Assembly: GCF_003003255.1 (NCBI RefSeq)
Contig: NZ_PVTD01000009.1
Location: 113,744-177,743 of the forward strand
Direction: 5' to 3'
Source: Aliiruegeria haliotis
Lineage (GTDB): Bacteria; Pseudomonadota; Alphaproteobacteria; Rhodobacterales; Rhodobacteraceae
DNA length: 64,000 bases
The notes under the pieces are model-generated. The model did no database searches. It saw only the letters and a list, made by a program, of their open reading frames with translations, and was not told the DNA's origin. A program made the translations under genes and the position numbers. Shown here piece after piece: positions 1-9,043 of the stretch; position 1 is the stretch's first letter; each line of letters starts with the position of its first letter.

Positions 1-536
1 GCCTCCGGCGCGGTGCCATCGGCACTGAAGGAGACCGCCCGGCGGGTCAGGCGACCGTCCTGGTAGACATGAAAGGCGAAGTGGGCCCCGGGGTGCCGGC
101 TGCCGGAGTACCGGAAATAGAACAGCTCGTCGCCCGGCATCTCCGCGCTCAATCCCGCGCAGAATGCGGAGCTTTCGGCATCGCCGTCGCGGAACTCGAT
201 CAGGGACAGCCCCCCGGCGCCGAGTGGCGCGGTGATCCGGACCGGGCTTTCGGAGGTTGCGTAGCCCAGTTCGGTGACGAGAACACGCGTGAGCGGGCCG
301 GGACTGAGCGTGCCGCGAGGCTGGATGCGCAGGTTGGAAACCGCCTCGGCCTCCGCCCGTGCCTGTGGCGCACGGCGGAACACCCGGCTGAGGAAACCGC
401 GCCCGGCCGGGGCCGGGCTTTCGCTTGCCAGCCGCGCACGGGCCGCCGACGCACGGACCCTGCCGATCGCCTCGGCAATCTCCGCGGGCGGCCTCGCCGA
501 CACGGCAAAGTCGATAAGGGCAAAATCCTCGGTCAT
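1..536 (-). CDS. Hypothetical protein, 3' end outside window
   Basis: Reading leftwards from an ATG at 536 (AGGA just upstream), the frame stays open for 178 codons to the window edge, so the C-terminus is missing. The protein begins MTEDFALIDFAVSARPP, has an Ala/Arg-rich stretch at about residues 24-65, then a more regular region with alternating hydrophobic residues ending in FRYSGSRHPGAHFAFHVYQDG. No signal peptide or membrane helix is visible. It is transcribed divergently from purC. I do not recognise the family. The coding call rests on the long open frame, the good ribosome site and protein-like composition. Confidence 0.6.
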   Translation of the reverse strand, partial: MTEDFALIDFAVSARPPAEIAEAIGRVRASAARARLASESPAPAGRGFLSRVFRRAPQARAEAEAVSNLRIQPRGTLSPGPLTRVLVTELGYATSESPVRITAPLGAGGLSLIEFRDGDAESSAFCAGLSAEMPGDELFYFRYSGSRHPGAHFAFHVYQDGRLTRRAVSFSADGTAPE

Positions 537-743
537 TCCTGCTCCACTCCACTTCCCTGCCGGGCAGTGTGCCGTCGGGGTCTTCCGCCAAGCGTCTGAT
601 GTTGCTTGCGCGGTGTCAACCGAAGCCGATGCCGCGCCGTGCTGCCAATTGCGCTGCGCTTGCGGCATTCACGGGCTTGCCTTATAGGGCAGCACGGATA
701 ATGCCCGCGGGACCCCCCCGAGACGGGCCGATGAAAGGATCCC

Positions 744-1505
744 ATGGCACGTCGCAAGAAGATCTACGAAGGCAAGGCCAAGATTCTCTACGAAGGCCCC
801 GAACCCGGGACCATCGTGCAGTATTTCAAGGACGATGCCACCGCGTTCAACGCCGAGAAACGGGACGTGGTCGAGGGCAAGGGCGTTCTGAACAACCGCC
901 TGTGCGAGTACTTCATGTCCGGGCTGAACAACATCGGGGTACCGACGCACTTCATAAAGCGCATCAACATGCGCGAGCAACTGGTTCGTGCCGTTGAGAT
1001 AATTCCGCTTGAGGTTGTCGTGAGGAACGTCGCCGCCGGCTCGATCTCCAAACGTCTTGGTATAGAGGAAGGTACGGCGCTGCCGCGTCCGATCGTGGAA
1101 TTCTACTACAAGGATGACGCGCTCGGCGATCCGCTGGTCACCGAGGAGCATATCATCGCCTTCGGCTGGGCCGCGCAGCAGGATATGGACGACATGGTTG
1201 CGCTGGCGCTGCGGGTGAACGATTTCATGTCCGGGCTGATGATGGGGGTTGGCATCAAGCTGGTGGACTTCAAGATCGAGATCGGTCGGGTCTGGGAAGG
1301 CGACTACATGCGGCTCGTCGTGGCCGACGAGATCAGCCCCGATTCCTGTCGTCTGTGGGATATCGAGACCGGACAGAAGCTCGACAAGGACGTGTTCCGG
1401 CGGGATCTCGGCAGTCTGGCCGATGCCTACACCGAAGTGGCCCGGCGCCTTGGCGTCCTGCCGCAGAACGCCCCGCCGCTGGGCAAGCCGACGTTGATCA
1501 ATTGA
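744..1505 (+). CDS. purC: Phosphoribosylaminoimidazole-succinocarboxamide synthase (SAICAR synthetase)
   Basis: PurC joins aspartate to CAIR using ATP in de novo purine synthesis, in the cytosol. The 253-residue protein has the usual bacterial length. It opens with [19 protein letters not shown], the typical ATP-binding N-terminus, and contains the conserved blocks [17 protein letters not shown] (about residues 91-107) and [11 protein letters not shown] (about residues 173-183). The ATG at 744 directly precedes the conserved start; an upstream in-frame ATG is absent. purS follows after 74 bases and purQ lies further downstream, so the gene heads a purine cluster. The assignment is secure from family motifs and context. 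Confidence 0.97.
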   Translation: MARRKKIYEGKAKILYEGPEPGTIVQYFKDDATAFNAEKRDVVEGKGVLNNRLCEYFMSGLNNIGVPTHFIKRINMREQLVRAVEIIPLEVVVRNVAAGSISKRLGIEEGTALPRPIVEFYYKDDALGDPLVTEEHIIAFGWAAQQDMDDMVALALRVNDFMSGLMMGVGIKLVDFKIEIGRVWEGDYMRLVVADEISPDSCRLWDIETGQKLDKDVFRRDLGSLADAYTEVARRLGVLPQNAPPLGKPTLIN

Positions 1506-1579
1506 AAGCCCCTGCGCCTCGTCGTGGGGCGCGGGCGGGACGACCCGGCCCCGAGAGGGCCAGCCAAAAGGACGAGCAG

Positions 1580-1819
1580 ATGAAAGCCACAGTCACCGTG
1601 ATGCTGAAGAACGGCGTTCTGGATCCGCAGGGCGAGGCGGTGAAATCCGCGCTCGGTGCCCTGGGATTCGCAGGGGTGGACGCCGTGCGCCAGGGCAAGG
1701 TGATCGAACTGGACCTTGCGGAAGCGGACGCAACGACCGCCGAGGCCACAGTGACCGACATGTGCGAGAAGCTGCTCGCCAACACCGTGATCGAGAGCTA
1801 CCGCGTCGAGATCGGTTGA
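1580..1819 (+). CDS. purS: Phosphoribosylformylglycinamidine synthase subunit PurS
   Basis: PurS is the small subunit of the three-part FGAM synthase (PurS, PurQ, PurL), where it helps pass ammonia from PurQ to PurL. The protein is 79 residues, as expected, and begins MKATVTVMLKNGVLDPQG followed by ALGALGF and VRQGKVIELDL, the conserved PurS pattern. The ATG at 1580 follows AAAAGGACGAG and matches family N-termini; the longer upstream frame is not used by the family. It sits between purC and purQ. purL is not in the window. Confidence 0.96.
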   Translation: MKATVTVMLKNGVLDPQGEAVKSALGALGFAGVDAVRQGKVIELDLAEADATTAEATVTDMCEKLLANTVIESYRVEIG

Positions 1820-1823
1820 CCCG

Positions 1824-2318
1824 ATGCCGGCCTCCCGACCTTTCCTCTGGCGCACCGGGCCCGATGGAAAGCGGGAGGTGTCGTGGCGGCTCCGGGTGCT
1901 GGTCTGGGTCCTGCCGGGGCTGCTTGCGGTCGCGGGTCTGCTGATGCTGGCATGGGAAGGCTATCGTCACCTCGCCAGCACACCCACCGAGGGCGAGGTC
2001 GTGCGTGTCTATGCCTGGCAGGGTGAGACGGTTTTCGACCGGGGAACAACGAATTACGGGCCGGTCTTCCGGTACATGTGGAGCGATGGCGAGATGACCG
2101 AGGCGACAAGCGGCTCCTCCAGCCCGGATTTCGATTTCGAGATCGGCTCCCGGCATGAGATCCGGTATTTCCCCGCGCGCAAGGCCAATGTCGTCCTGCC
2201 CGGCGCCCACAACTGGCTGCCCGGCCTCGTTATCCTCGCCCTTGCGGCCGTGACCGCGGTCCCGGCGTTTCTGCTCCACGTGAAGGTCCAGCGTTGGCTG
2301 GCGGGCGGCGCCGCGTGA
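1824..2318 (+). CDS. DUF3592-like membrane protein
   Basis: The 164-residue protein has two membrane helices, at about residues 24-45 (VLVWVLPGLLAVAGLLMLAW) and 131-152, enclosing a soluble segment of about 80 residues. That segment carries TPTEGEVVRVYAW, YGPVFRYMWSDG and YFPARKANVV, the pattern of the DUF3592 family, whose biochemical role is not known to me. The start at 1824 is four bases after the purS stop, so it is probably in the purS operon. Its stop overlaps the start of the downstream dehydrogenase. A role in purine synthesis is not implied by sequence. Confidence 0.8.
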   Translation: MPASRPFLWRTGPDGKREVSWRLRVLVWVLPGLLAVAGLLMLAWEGYRHLASTPTEGEVVRVYAWQGETVFDRGTTNYGPVFRYMWSDGEMTEATSGSSSPDFDFEIGSRHEIRYFPARKANVVLPGAHNWLPGLVILALAAVTAVPAFLLHVKVQRWLAGGAA

Positions 2319-3355
2319 AGGGTGCCGTTCTCAGCGCGTTTCGCGCTCCGCTGGAGATCCGCGACCTGCCGGAACCGGAGGTGCCGGAAGGCGGTGTCGT
2401 GCTTGAAGTGCTGGCGTGCGGGATCTGCCGTTCCGACTGGCATGTCTGGTCCGGAGGCGACCCGGTCGATCTGCCCCATGTCCCCGGTCACGAGTATTGC
2501 GGCGAGGTGGTCGCGGTTGGCGAAGGCGTCACCCGCTGGGCGCCCGGCGATCGGGTGATCGCGCCCTTCATTCTCGCCTGCGGCACCTGTCCGTCCTGTG
2601 CCAGCGGCCGGCAGACGATCTGCCCTGACCAGGCGCTGCCCGGCTTCACCCGCGCCGGCGCCTTTGCCCAACGCATCGCAGTTCCCTTTGCGGACGCCAA
2701 CCTCGCCGCACTGCCGCCCTGGATGGACCCGGCAATCGCCGCAGCCATGGGCTGCCGGGTCACAACCGCCTGGCACGCGCTGACGGGGCGCGCGGCGCTC
2801 GCGCCCGGCGAGTGGCTGGCGATCTTCGGGGGCGGGGGGATCGGTCTCTCCGCGCTCATGCTGGGCAAGGCGCTCGGTGCGAAGGTGGTTGTTGTCGATA
2901 TCGTGCCGGAGAAGCTGAACTATGCCCTGTCGCTGGGGGCGGAGGCCGTGGCCAACGCCGCTGCCACCGATGCCGCAGCGGCCGTTCGGGATATCACCGG
3001 CGGCGGCGCGGACGTGGCTGTCGAGGCGCTCGGAGTCGAGGAGACGACCGTAAGCGCCTTGAAGTCGCTCAAGAAACTAGGGCGCATGGTGCAGGTCGGA
3101 ATGCCTGCGGGCGACCATGTGACCATGCCGATCCCCATGGATGCCGTTTATGCCGGGCAGCTTGCCCTTTTCGGGACCCGGGGCATGCCCTCGTGGCGCT
3201 ACCCGAGCCTTCTGAACCTGATCGAGGCGCGTGGGTTGGACCTCTCGCCACTCGTCTCTCGCCGCGTCCGGCTTTCGGACGCGTCTACCGAACTCGCCGC
3301 CTTCGACGGACCCGCCGCGCCCGGCGTCGCCGTCATTACCGACCTATCGTCCTGA
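2315..3355 (+). CDS. Zinc-dependent alcohol dehydrogenase family protein
   Basis: This is a medium-chain dehydrogenase/reductase of about 346 residues, expected to oxidise an alcohol or reduce an aldehyde with NAD(P). Catalytic-zinc residues are visible as CGIC-SDWH (Cys38) and the GHE motif (His59-Glu60). The structural zinc lobe appears as [15 protein letters not shown] (about residues 89-103). The nucleotide-binding [12 protein letters not shown] is followed by KVVVVD with an Asp, favouring NAD. The GTG at 2315 overlaps the preceding stop (GTGA) and starts VKGAVLSAF, the family N-terminus. The substrate is unknown. It lies between purS and purQ, an unusual place for an alcohol dehydrogenase. 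Confidence 0.9.
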   Translation: MKGAVLSAFRAPLEIRDLPEPEVPEGGVVLEVLACGICRSDWHVWSGGDPVDLPHVPGHEYCGEVVAVGEGVTRWAPGDRVIAPFILACGTCPSCASGRQTICPDQALPGFTRAGAFAQRIAVPFADANLAALPPWMDPAIAAAMGCRVTTAWHALTGRAALAPGEWLAIFGGGGIGLSALMLGKALGAKVVVVDIVPEKLNYALSLGAEAVANAAATDAAAAVRDITGGGADVAVEALGVEETTVSALKSLKKLGRMVQVGMPAGDHVTMPIPMDAVYAGQLALFGTRGMPSWRYPSLLNLIEARGLDLSPLVSRRVRLSDASTELAAFDGPAAPGVAVITDLSS

Positions 3356-3366
3356 GGAGCCCGAAA

Positions 3367-4035
3367 ATGCGCGCTGCCGTCGTCACCTTCCCCGGATCCA
3401 ACTGCGACCGCGATCTGGCTGTCGCCTTCGAAGCCGCCGGTTTCGACGTCCACCGTGTCTGGCACAAGGATACCGCCTTGCCCGACAACCTCGATGTCAT
3501 CGGCTTGCCGGGCGGCTTTTCCTTCGGTGACTACCTCCGTTGCGGGGCGATTGCCGCCAACGCGCCAATCTGCCGGGAGGTGAAGGCCTTTGCCGAGCGG
3601 GGCGGACATGTTCTCGGCATCTGTAACGGTTTCCAGGTTCTGCTGGAGACGGGGCTGCTGCCGGGCGCCCTGATGCGCAATGGCTCGCTGCATTTTGTCT
3701 GCAAACCGGTTGGTTTGCGGGTGGAGAGCGCGGCGTCGCCTTACACGGCGCCCTACGGCAAGGGGGCGGAGATCACGATCCCTGTCGCCCATCACGACGG
3801 GAACTTCCAGGCCGATGCCGACACATTGTCGATGCTCGATGCGGAGGGGCGCATCGCCTTCCGCTACGCCGAGAACCCGAATGGCTCTGCCGGGGATATC
3901 GCCGGCATCCTGTCCGAAAACCACCGTGTGCTGGGCATGATGCCCCACCCCGAACGCGCGATCGATGAAATGCATGGCGGCACCGATGGTGCGGCACTCT
4001 TTGCCGGTCTGGCGGAGGCGCTGGTCTCCGCCTGA
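3367..4035 (+). CDS. purQ: Phosphoribosylformylglycinamidine synthase, glutaminase subunit PurQ
   Basis: PurQ hydrolyses glutamine and supplies ammonia to PurL for FGAM synthesis. The 222-residue protein has the class I glutaminase fold. The nucleophile Cys86 lies in LGICNGFQ, and the catalytic pair His194-Glu196 lies in MMPHPERA. The N-terminus [16 protein letters not shown] and the [19 protein letters not shown] block are PurQ hallmarks. The ATG at 3367 follows GAGGAG. It is the last purine gene here, 11 bases after the dehydrogenase, consistent with co-transcription from purC. Confidence 0.97.
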   Translation: MRAAVVTFPGSNCDRDLAVAFEAAGFDVHRVWHKDTALPDNLDVIGLPGGFSFGDYLRCGAIAANAPICREVKAFAERGGHVLGICNGFQVLLETGLLPGALMRNGSLHFVCKPVGLRVESAASPYTAPYGKGAEITIPVAHHDGNFQADADTLSMLDAEGRIAFRYAENPNGSAGDIAGILSENHRVLGMMPHPERAIDEMHGGTDGAALFAGLAEALVSA

Positions 4036-4651
4036 ACTGCCTTGGTGCCGACCGGAGGGTTGTGTGCGTGATGCAACCACGCCCGGCGCGGCCTCTACGC
4101 AGCATGCGTGCGGCCATTTCGCAGGGTCCTATGCCGTTTCTGCCGAAGCGTGCGATTCGCTGGAAGTTGGTGCGGTGTATGGCCAATGGCAAATGCGGCG
4201 TTGTCAGCGTGATGCCTCGCGTGGCTTTCATCTGTGTCCAGTGCCACCGAAAGGTCTTCGAAGGCGAAGGGCGACAGCAACCCGGCTGGAGGTTGTGTAT
4301 CGGGCGATAGCCGCGCCCGAACGTGCCACCCGAACCGGGCAGGGCTGTCGCCGCGCCGGTTTCGCGGCGGTCTCCCTGCGGGGTGCTGCCCTGCAATGGG
4401 CGCGAGGGGCATCCCCGGAGACAGGGTCGATCTGGCGCGTGGCCGGCCATGAATTGACCGCGAGGCTTTGCCCCCGGACGATGTGGGGCCATCATGTCGC
4501 ATCCGACGCCACACGCCTTGGGCTAGGTTGTTTGGAAACATATCGACCGGGGGCGCGACACGGCGCCGGTTGACCCCATCCGAGCCCGCGCGTAAACCGC
4601 GAACTAGCCCGAGACCACCCGGCGCCCGGCCGGGAAGACAAGGAGCCAAAC
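4036..4651. other. Gene-free gap upstream of nuoA
   Basis: These 616 bases separate purQ from nuoA. Short open frames exist on both strands, but none has family-like content, a good ribosome site or protein-like composition. The right end (about 4570-4651) probably holds the nuo promoter and ends with AAGGAG six bases before the nuoA GTG. I see no tRNA, riboswitch or strong terminator. Confidence 0.55.
4570..4598 (+). promoter_or_regulatory. Candidate promoter for the nuo operon
   Basis: TTGACC at 4570-4575 (five of six matches to a -35 box) is followed after 17 bases by TAAACC at 4593-4598, a weak -10. Position, about 54 bases before nuoA, is suitable. This is pattern matching only. Confidence 0.28.
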
Positions 4652-5017
4652 GTGGAAGACCTCCTCAGAGAATACCTCCCCATTCTCATATTCCTGGCCA
4701 TTGCCATCGTGTTCGGCCTGATCTTCGTGATCGCCGCCTGGCTGGTTGCTCCGTCGGACCCCGATCCGGAGAAACTCTCCGCTTATGAATGCGGCTTCAA
4801 CGCATTCGATGACGCGCGGATGAAGTTCGACATCCGGTTCTACCTGGTCTCGATCCTGTTCATCATCTTCGACCTGGAAATCGCCTTCCTCTTCCCATGG
4901 GCGGTTGTCTTCGGCGAGATGTCCATGGCCGCATTCTGGTCGATGATGGCCTTCCTGGCCGTTCTGACCGTGGGCTTTGCCTACGAATGGAAGAAGGGAG
5001 CACTCGAATGGGAGTGA
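4652..5017 (+). CDS. nuoA: NADH-quinone oxidoreductase subunit A
   Basis: NuoA is a small membrane subunit of complex I at the junction with the peripheral arm. The 121-residue protein has three membrane helices (about residues 8-31, 63-85 and 89-110). It carries the conserved loop [24 protein letters not shown], whose Cys sits in the quinone-site region, and then FLFPWAV. The start is GTG at 4652 with AAGGAG upstream. Its stop overlaps nuoB by 10 bases, so the two are probably translationally coupled. It is the first gene of the complex I operon. Confidence 0.97.
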   Translation: MEDLLREYLPILIFLAIAIVFGLIFVIAAWLVAPSDPDPEKLSAYECGFNAFDDARMKFDIRFYLVSILFIIFDLEIAFLFPWAVVFGEMSMAAFWSMMAFLAVLTVGFAYEWKKGALEWE

Positions 5018-5541
5018 TGACCGGTCCCAATACCGCTGCCGCCGACAAGGAAGCCACCGTCGCCCAGATGAACAAGGATCTGAGCGACAAGGGATTCCTC
5101 GTCACCTCGACCGCCGATATCATCAACTGGGGCCGTACCGGTTCGCTGCACTGGATGACATTCGGGCTGGCATGCTGCGCCATCGAGATGATTCACGTTT
5201 CCATGCCGCGATACGACCTGGAGCGTTTCGGGACGGCACCGCGCGCCTCTCCGCGCCAGTCGGACCTGATGATCGTCGCGGGCACGCTGACCAACAAGAT
5301 GGCCCCGGCACTGCGCAAGGTCTACGACCAGATGCCGGAGCCGCGTTGGGTGATCTCCATGGGGTCCTGTGCCAATGGCGGCGGCTATTACCACTACAGC
5401 TATTCCGTGGTGCGTGGCGTGGACCGGATCGTTCCCGTGGACGTCTATATCCCGGGCTGCCCGCCGACCGCCGAGGCGCTGCTCTACGGCACGCTGCAGC
5501 TGCAACGCAAGATCCGCCGCCTGGGTACGATCACCCGCTGA
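5008..5541 (+). CDS. nuoB: NADH-quinone oxidoreductase subunit B
   Basis: NuoB carries iron-sulfur cluster N2, the final electron donor to ubiquinone. In this 177-residue protein the four cluster ligands are Cys56-Cys57 (tandem, in [10 protein letters not shown]), Cys121 (GSCANGG) and Cys151 (PGCPPT). The start chosen is ATG at 5008, overlapping nuoA; an internal ATG at 5017 is also possible and would remove three residues. The sequence is close to mitochondrial and Paracoccus-type subunits. It is followed by nuoC after 33 bases. Confidence 0.97.
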   Translation: MGVMTGPNTAAADKEATVAQMNKDLSDKGFLVTSTADIINWGRTGSLHWMTFGLACCAIEMIHVSMPRYDLERFGTAPRASPRQSDLMIVAGTLTNKMAPALRKVYDQMPEPRWVISMGSCANGGGYYHYSYSVVRGVDRIVPVDVYIPGCPPTAEALLYGTLQLQRKIRRLGTITR

Positions 5542-5574
5542 GCCCCCGGGCGCAACTTCGAGGACGACGCCGAC

Positions 5575-6195
5575 ATGAGTGAAGCACTTCAGCTACTTGG
5601 TGAACATATCGCGGCCCGCCGGCCCGATTGCGTGGTCGGCTGGACGATCGAACTCGGTCAGCTGACGATCGAGGCCACCCCGGCCACCATCGTCGGCTTC
5701 ATCGAATTCCTGAAGGCGGATCCGAGCTGCGACTTCAAACAGCTTATCGATATCACAGCCGTGGATCATCCGGAGCGGGATCGCCGTTTCGACGTGGTCT
5801 ACCATTTCCTGTCGATGCACCAGAACCAGCGAGTCCGGGTCAAGACAGCGTTGCGCGAGGATGAGAGTATCGGCTCCATCACCGGGCTGTTTCCCAATGC
5901 GAACTGGTACGAGCGCGAAGTCTTCGACATGTTTGGCGTGCTGTTCTCCGGACATCCCGACCTGCGCCGCATCCTGACCGACTACGGCTTTCGCGGTCAC
6001 CCGCTCCGCAAGGATTTCCCGACCACCGGCTATGTGGAACTGCGCTACGACGACTTGCAGAAGCGCGTGGTATACGAACCGGTGAAGCTTGTCCTCGACT
6101 ACCGGCAGTTCGACTTCATGAGCCCGTGGGAGGGTGCGGAGTACATCCTTCCCGGCGACGAGAAGGCCGAGGACGGCGCCGGGGTTGCCAAATGA
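5575..6195 (+). CDS. nuoC: NADH-quinone oxidoreductase subunit C
   Basis: NuoC is the 30-kDa-type structural subunit of the peripheral arm. The 206-residue protein contains the signature [24 protein letters not shown] and the family block [28 protein letters not shown] followed by GHPLRKDFP. It is a separate gene from nuoD, unlike the fused NuoCD of Escherichia coli. Its stop codon overlaps the start of a sulfotransferase-like gene (ATGA at 6192-6195), which separates it from nuoD. Confidence 0.97.
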   Translation: MSEALQLLGEHIAARRPDCVVGWTIELGQLTIEATPATIVGFIEFLKADPSCDFKQLIDITAVDHPERDRRFDVVYHFLSMHQNQRVRVKTALREDESIGSITGLFPNANWYEREVFDMFGVLFSGHPDLRRILTDYGFRGHPLRKDFPTTGYVELRYDDLQKRVVYEPVKLVLDYRQFDFMSPWEGAEYILPGDEKAEDGAGVAK

Positions 6196-7139
6196 ACAGG
6201 CCGGCTCTCGATTATGATGAGCTGTTCAAGCGTTTTCTCGACGACGGCGCGGTGCTGCCTGAAGGCAAGGAGGTTATCTTTTGTCTCGGCACGCAGAAGG
6301 CGGGCACAAGCTGGCTGTGGCACTATCTGAAGGACCACTGGGCCTGCCATGTCTTCTACCAGAAGGAATTGCATTTCTTCGATGCGCTGCACATCAACCG
6401 CAATGAGCAGGTTCACCGGATCTCCAACCGTCTCAACCGGGCGGTCGAGAAATTGCGGCAGGCCTCGCCCGAGGAATACAATCAGGCGCTGACCAACGTA
6501 CGGCGCCTTGGGCATCGGCTCGACATGTACCGGGCCGGGCAGGAAGGTCGTGCGGCCTATCTCGCCAACATGATGGTTGGCTCCGGCAAGGCAAGGTACC
6601 TGTGCGACCTGACCCCCGGCTACCAATTGCTGAGCGAGGACGGGCTGCGCGACATGGCCTCCGTCGGGCGTTCGCCGCGGTTCCTCTTCATCATGCGCGA
6701 CCCGGTGGCACGGTTGTGGAGCCAGGTCCGGATGAACGCTTCCGATGCGGGTGCCGAAGGCGCGGCGATGGCGCAGCGGAGCCAGGACGTGATCCGGCGG
6801 CTGCTAAAGGAGGGCGGTCCGGAGCTGAAACGGGCCGATTATCGTGGCGCGTTGGAACGGATGGACAACGTTCTTCCGGCCGATCGCACGCTGGTCCTGT
6901 TCTACGAGGACCTTTTTCAGCAGGAGACGGCGGATCGGCTTTGTGGCTTCCTTGGGATCAAGAGCCGCCCAGTGGACACCCGGGTGTTCTACGAAGGGTC
7001 CAAGGCCAATTTGCCGGAAGACCTCCGGTTGGCCTGCCGGGAGATGCTGAAGGATCAATATGACTACGTGCTGGACCGGTTTGGCGAGCGCGTGCCCGCG
7101 AAGTGGAGGGCCGGTGCCCCGGCCGCCGTGACGGGGTGA
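6192..7139 (+). CDS. Sulfotransferase-family protein inside the nuo operon
   Basis: The 315-residue protein resembles PAPS-dependent sulfotransferases, which move a sulfuryl group to a sugar, lipid or other acceptor. A 5'-phosphosulfate loop is visible as QKAGTSWL (residues 35-42), and a 3'-phosphate-binding block as [19 protein letters not shown] (about residues 165-183). A C-terminal FYEDLFQQE block is also typical. No signal peptide is seen, so it is probably cytosolic. The start at 6192 overlaps the nuoC stop, which implies translational coupling. Acceptor and role are unknown. Interruption of nuoC-nuoD by such a gene is unusual. Confidence 0.85.
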   Translation: MNRPALDYDELFKRFLDDGAVLPEGKEVIFCLGTQKAGTSWLWHYLKDHWACHVFYQKELHFFDALHINRNEQVHRISNRLNRAVEKLRQASPEEYNQALTNVRRLGHRLDMYRAGQEGRAAYLANMMVGSGKARYLCDLTPGYQLLSEDGLRDMASVGRSPRFLFIMRDPVARLWSQVRMNASDAGAEGAAMAQRSQDVIRRLLKEGGPELKRADYRGALERMDNVLPADRTLVLFYEDLFQQETADRLCGFLGIKSRPVDTRVFYEGSKANLPEDLRLACREMLKDQYDYVLDRFGERVPAKWRAGAPAAVTG

Positions 7140-7246
7140 CGGTGATGGACGCGGCGACGGACGCCGGATAACAGGGATATCTCGTTCGGGGGACGCCAGG
7201 TGACCGGAGGTCCGGTCCAGCCCCCCAGAGACGGACGGAGAGTGAG

Positions 7247-8467
7247 ATGGACGGAAACAAGTTCGGCGACGCCCAGACCGGCGAGCAGAAGATCCGCAAC
7301 TTCAACATCAACTTCGGGCCCCAGCACCCGGCCGCGCACGGCGTGCTGCGGATGGTTCTGGAGCTTGACGGGGAGATCGTTGAGCGGGCCGACCCGCACA
7401 TCGGTCTGTTGCACCGTGGCACCGAGAAGCTGATGGAGAGCCGGACATACCTCCAGAACGCGCCCTATCTCGACCGCCTCGACTATTCCTCGCCGATGAA
7501 CCAGGAGCATTCCTATTGCCTGGCGATCGAGAAGATGACCGGCGTCGAGGCCCCGCGCCGGGCGCAGCTGATCCGCGTGCTGATGGCGGAGCTGTCGCGC
7601 ATCGGCAACCACACCATGAATGTCACCACGCAGGCGATGGACGTTGGGGCCCTGACCCCGCCGCTCTGGGGGTTCGAGCCCGGCCGCGAGGAGCTGTTCG
7701 TGTTCTTCGAGCGGGCTTCGGGCGCCCGGATGCACTGCAACTATTTCCGTCCGGGTGGCGTGCACCAGGACCTGACACCGAAGCTGATCGACGATATCGA
7801 GGCGTGGTGCGAACGGTTTCCAAAGGTGCTCGACGACCTCGACGGGCTGCTGACGGAGAACCGGATCTTCAAGCAGCGCAATGTCGACATTGCGGTGGTG
7901 ACGGAGCAGGACGTCTATGACTGGGGCCTGACCGGCCCGATGGCGCGCTCCGCCGGGCTGGCCTGGGACCTGCGCCGCTCGCAACCCTATGACCTTTATG
8001 ACGAATTCGAATTCCAGGTCCCAGTTGGCAGCAACGGCGACTGCTACGACCGCTATCTCATCCGTATGGAGGAGATGCGCCAGTCCGTGAAGATCGTGCA
8101 GCAGGCGATCGCCAAGCTGCGTGCGCCGGAAGGGCAGGGCGATGTCCTCGCCCGGGGCAAGCTTACGCCGCCGAAACGCGCCGAAATGAAAAGCTCCATG
8201 GAAGCGCTGATCCACCACTTCAAGCTCTATTCGGAGGGCTTCAAGGTGCCGGCGGGCGAATACTACATGGCAACCGAGGCGCCCAAAGGCGAATTCGGGG
8301 TCTACATCGTCGCCGATGGCACCAACAAGCCGTGGCGCGTGAAGCTGCGGGCCCCGGGTTTCACCCATCTTTCGGCCACCGATCACATCGGTCGCGGTCA
8401 CCAGCTTGCCGACATGGCCGCCCTGATCGGCACGCTGGATATCGTGTTTGGCGAGGTGGACCGGTAG
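7247..8467 (+). CDS. nuoD: NADH-quinone oxidoreductase subunit D
   Basis: NuoD is the 49-kDa-type subunit forming much of the quinone-binding cavity. The 406-residue protein has the expected motif [18 protein letters not shown] near the N-terminus with the HGVLR loop, and [11 protein letters not shown]. The family end DIVFGEVDR is intact. It lies 107 bases after the sulfotransferase-like gene. The start ATG at 7247 follows GGAGAGTGAG. The subunit is homologous to the large subunit of hydrogenases but lacks nickel ligands, as normal. Confidence 0.97.
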   Translation: MDGNKFGDAQTGEQKIRNFNINFGPQHPAAHGVLRMVLELDGEIVERADPHIGLLHRGTEKLMESRTYLQNAPYLDRLDYSSPMNQEHSYCLAIEKMTGVEAPRRAQLIRVLMAELSRIGNHTMNVTTQAMDVGALTPPLWGFEPGREELFVFFERASGARMHCNYFRPGGVHQDLTPKLIDDIEAWCERFPKVLDDLDGLLTENRIFKQRNVDIAVVTEQDVYDWGLTGPMARSAGLAWDLRRSQPYDLYDEFEFQVPVGSNGDCYDRYLIRMEEMRQSVKIVQQAIAKLRAPEGQGDVLARGKLTPPKRAEMKSSMEALIHHFKLYSEGFKVPAGEYYMATEAPKGEFGVYIVADGTNKPWRVKLRAPGFTHLSATDHIGRGHQLADMAALIGTLDIVFGEVDR

Positions 8468-8479
8468 GATCATGCCAGC

Positions 8480-9043
8480 ATGTTCGGGCAAGTCGGCAAC
8501 TGGAGAACGTGGTGCGCATCGGCGACCTTCTGGATCGCCGTTTCGACCGTTGCCGCGGCGATCTTCGTCGCGATCCAGGCCTGGTATGCCCGGGCGCAGG
8601 TCGTGGCCGAATCCTCGTCGCGGGTGCTCGAACAACGGCTGGACATCTGCTTCGACACCGTGGATGCCGCGGGTCAGCTCGATGCAGAGTTGCGGCAGCT
8701 TGCCCGTGAGGGCATGCATGCGGACACCTGGCCGCCCCGGGTCATGGCCGGCAGTTCGGAGGAGCTCATCCGCTTCCAGACCCGCGTGCCCCCGCTCCTG
8801 TCAGAGTTGGAGAACGGGCTCATGAAGGCCGAGATCCTGGGAACGCTGGACACCCACCGGGCCTATCTGGAGCAGCAGATCTCCGGCCTGGGCGAACAGC
8901 TCCTGTCATTGAACCCGAGGCTTGCCGATGCGGCCGAGCCCCATCCGGAGGTGGAGCGCGTCTTCACCTCGCTGAGTGAATTCATCGGCGCGCAGTACCT
9001 CGTTCACGAGGGCTGCCGCACCGTCGCGCAAAGGACAATCTGA
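8480..9043 (+). CDS. Hypothetical single-helix membrane protein between nuoD and nuoE
   Basis: The 187-residue protein has one N-terminal membrane helix (about residues 15-37, [21 protein letters not shown]) followed by a largely helical soluble region with coiled-coil-like stretches such as [12 protein letters not shown] and [16 protein letters not shown]. This suggests a membrane-anchored helical domain. I do not recognise the family. It starts 12 bases after nuoD and its last base is the first base of nuoE, so it is embedded in the operon and probably co-translated. A link to complex I is inferred only from position. Confidence 0.75.
   Translation: MFGQVGNWRTWCASATFWIAVSTVAAAIFVAIQAWYARAQVVAESSSRVLEQRLDICFDTVDAAGQLDAELRQLAREGMHADTWPPRVMAGSSEELIRFQTRVPPLLSELENGLMKAEILGTLDTHRAYLEQQISGLGEQLLSLNPRLADAAEPHPEVERVFTSLSEFIGAQYLVHEGCRTVAQRTI

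Noticed and set aside
4062..4310. An 82-codon frame upstream of nuoA
   Set aside because: It has a CxxC but no other family pattern, no good ribosome site and unusual composition.
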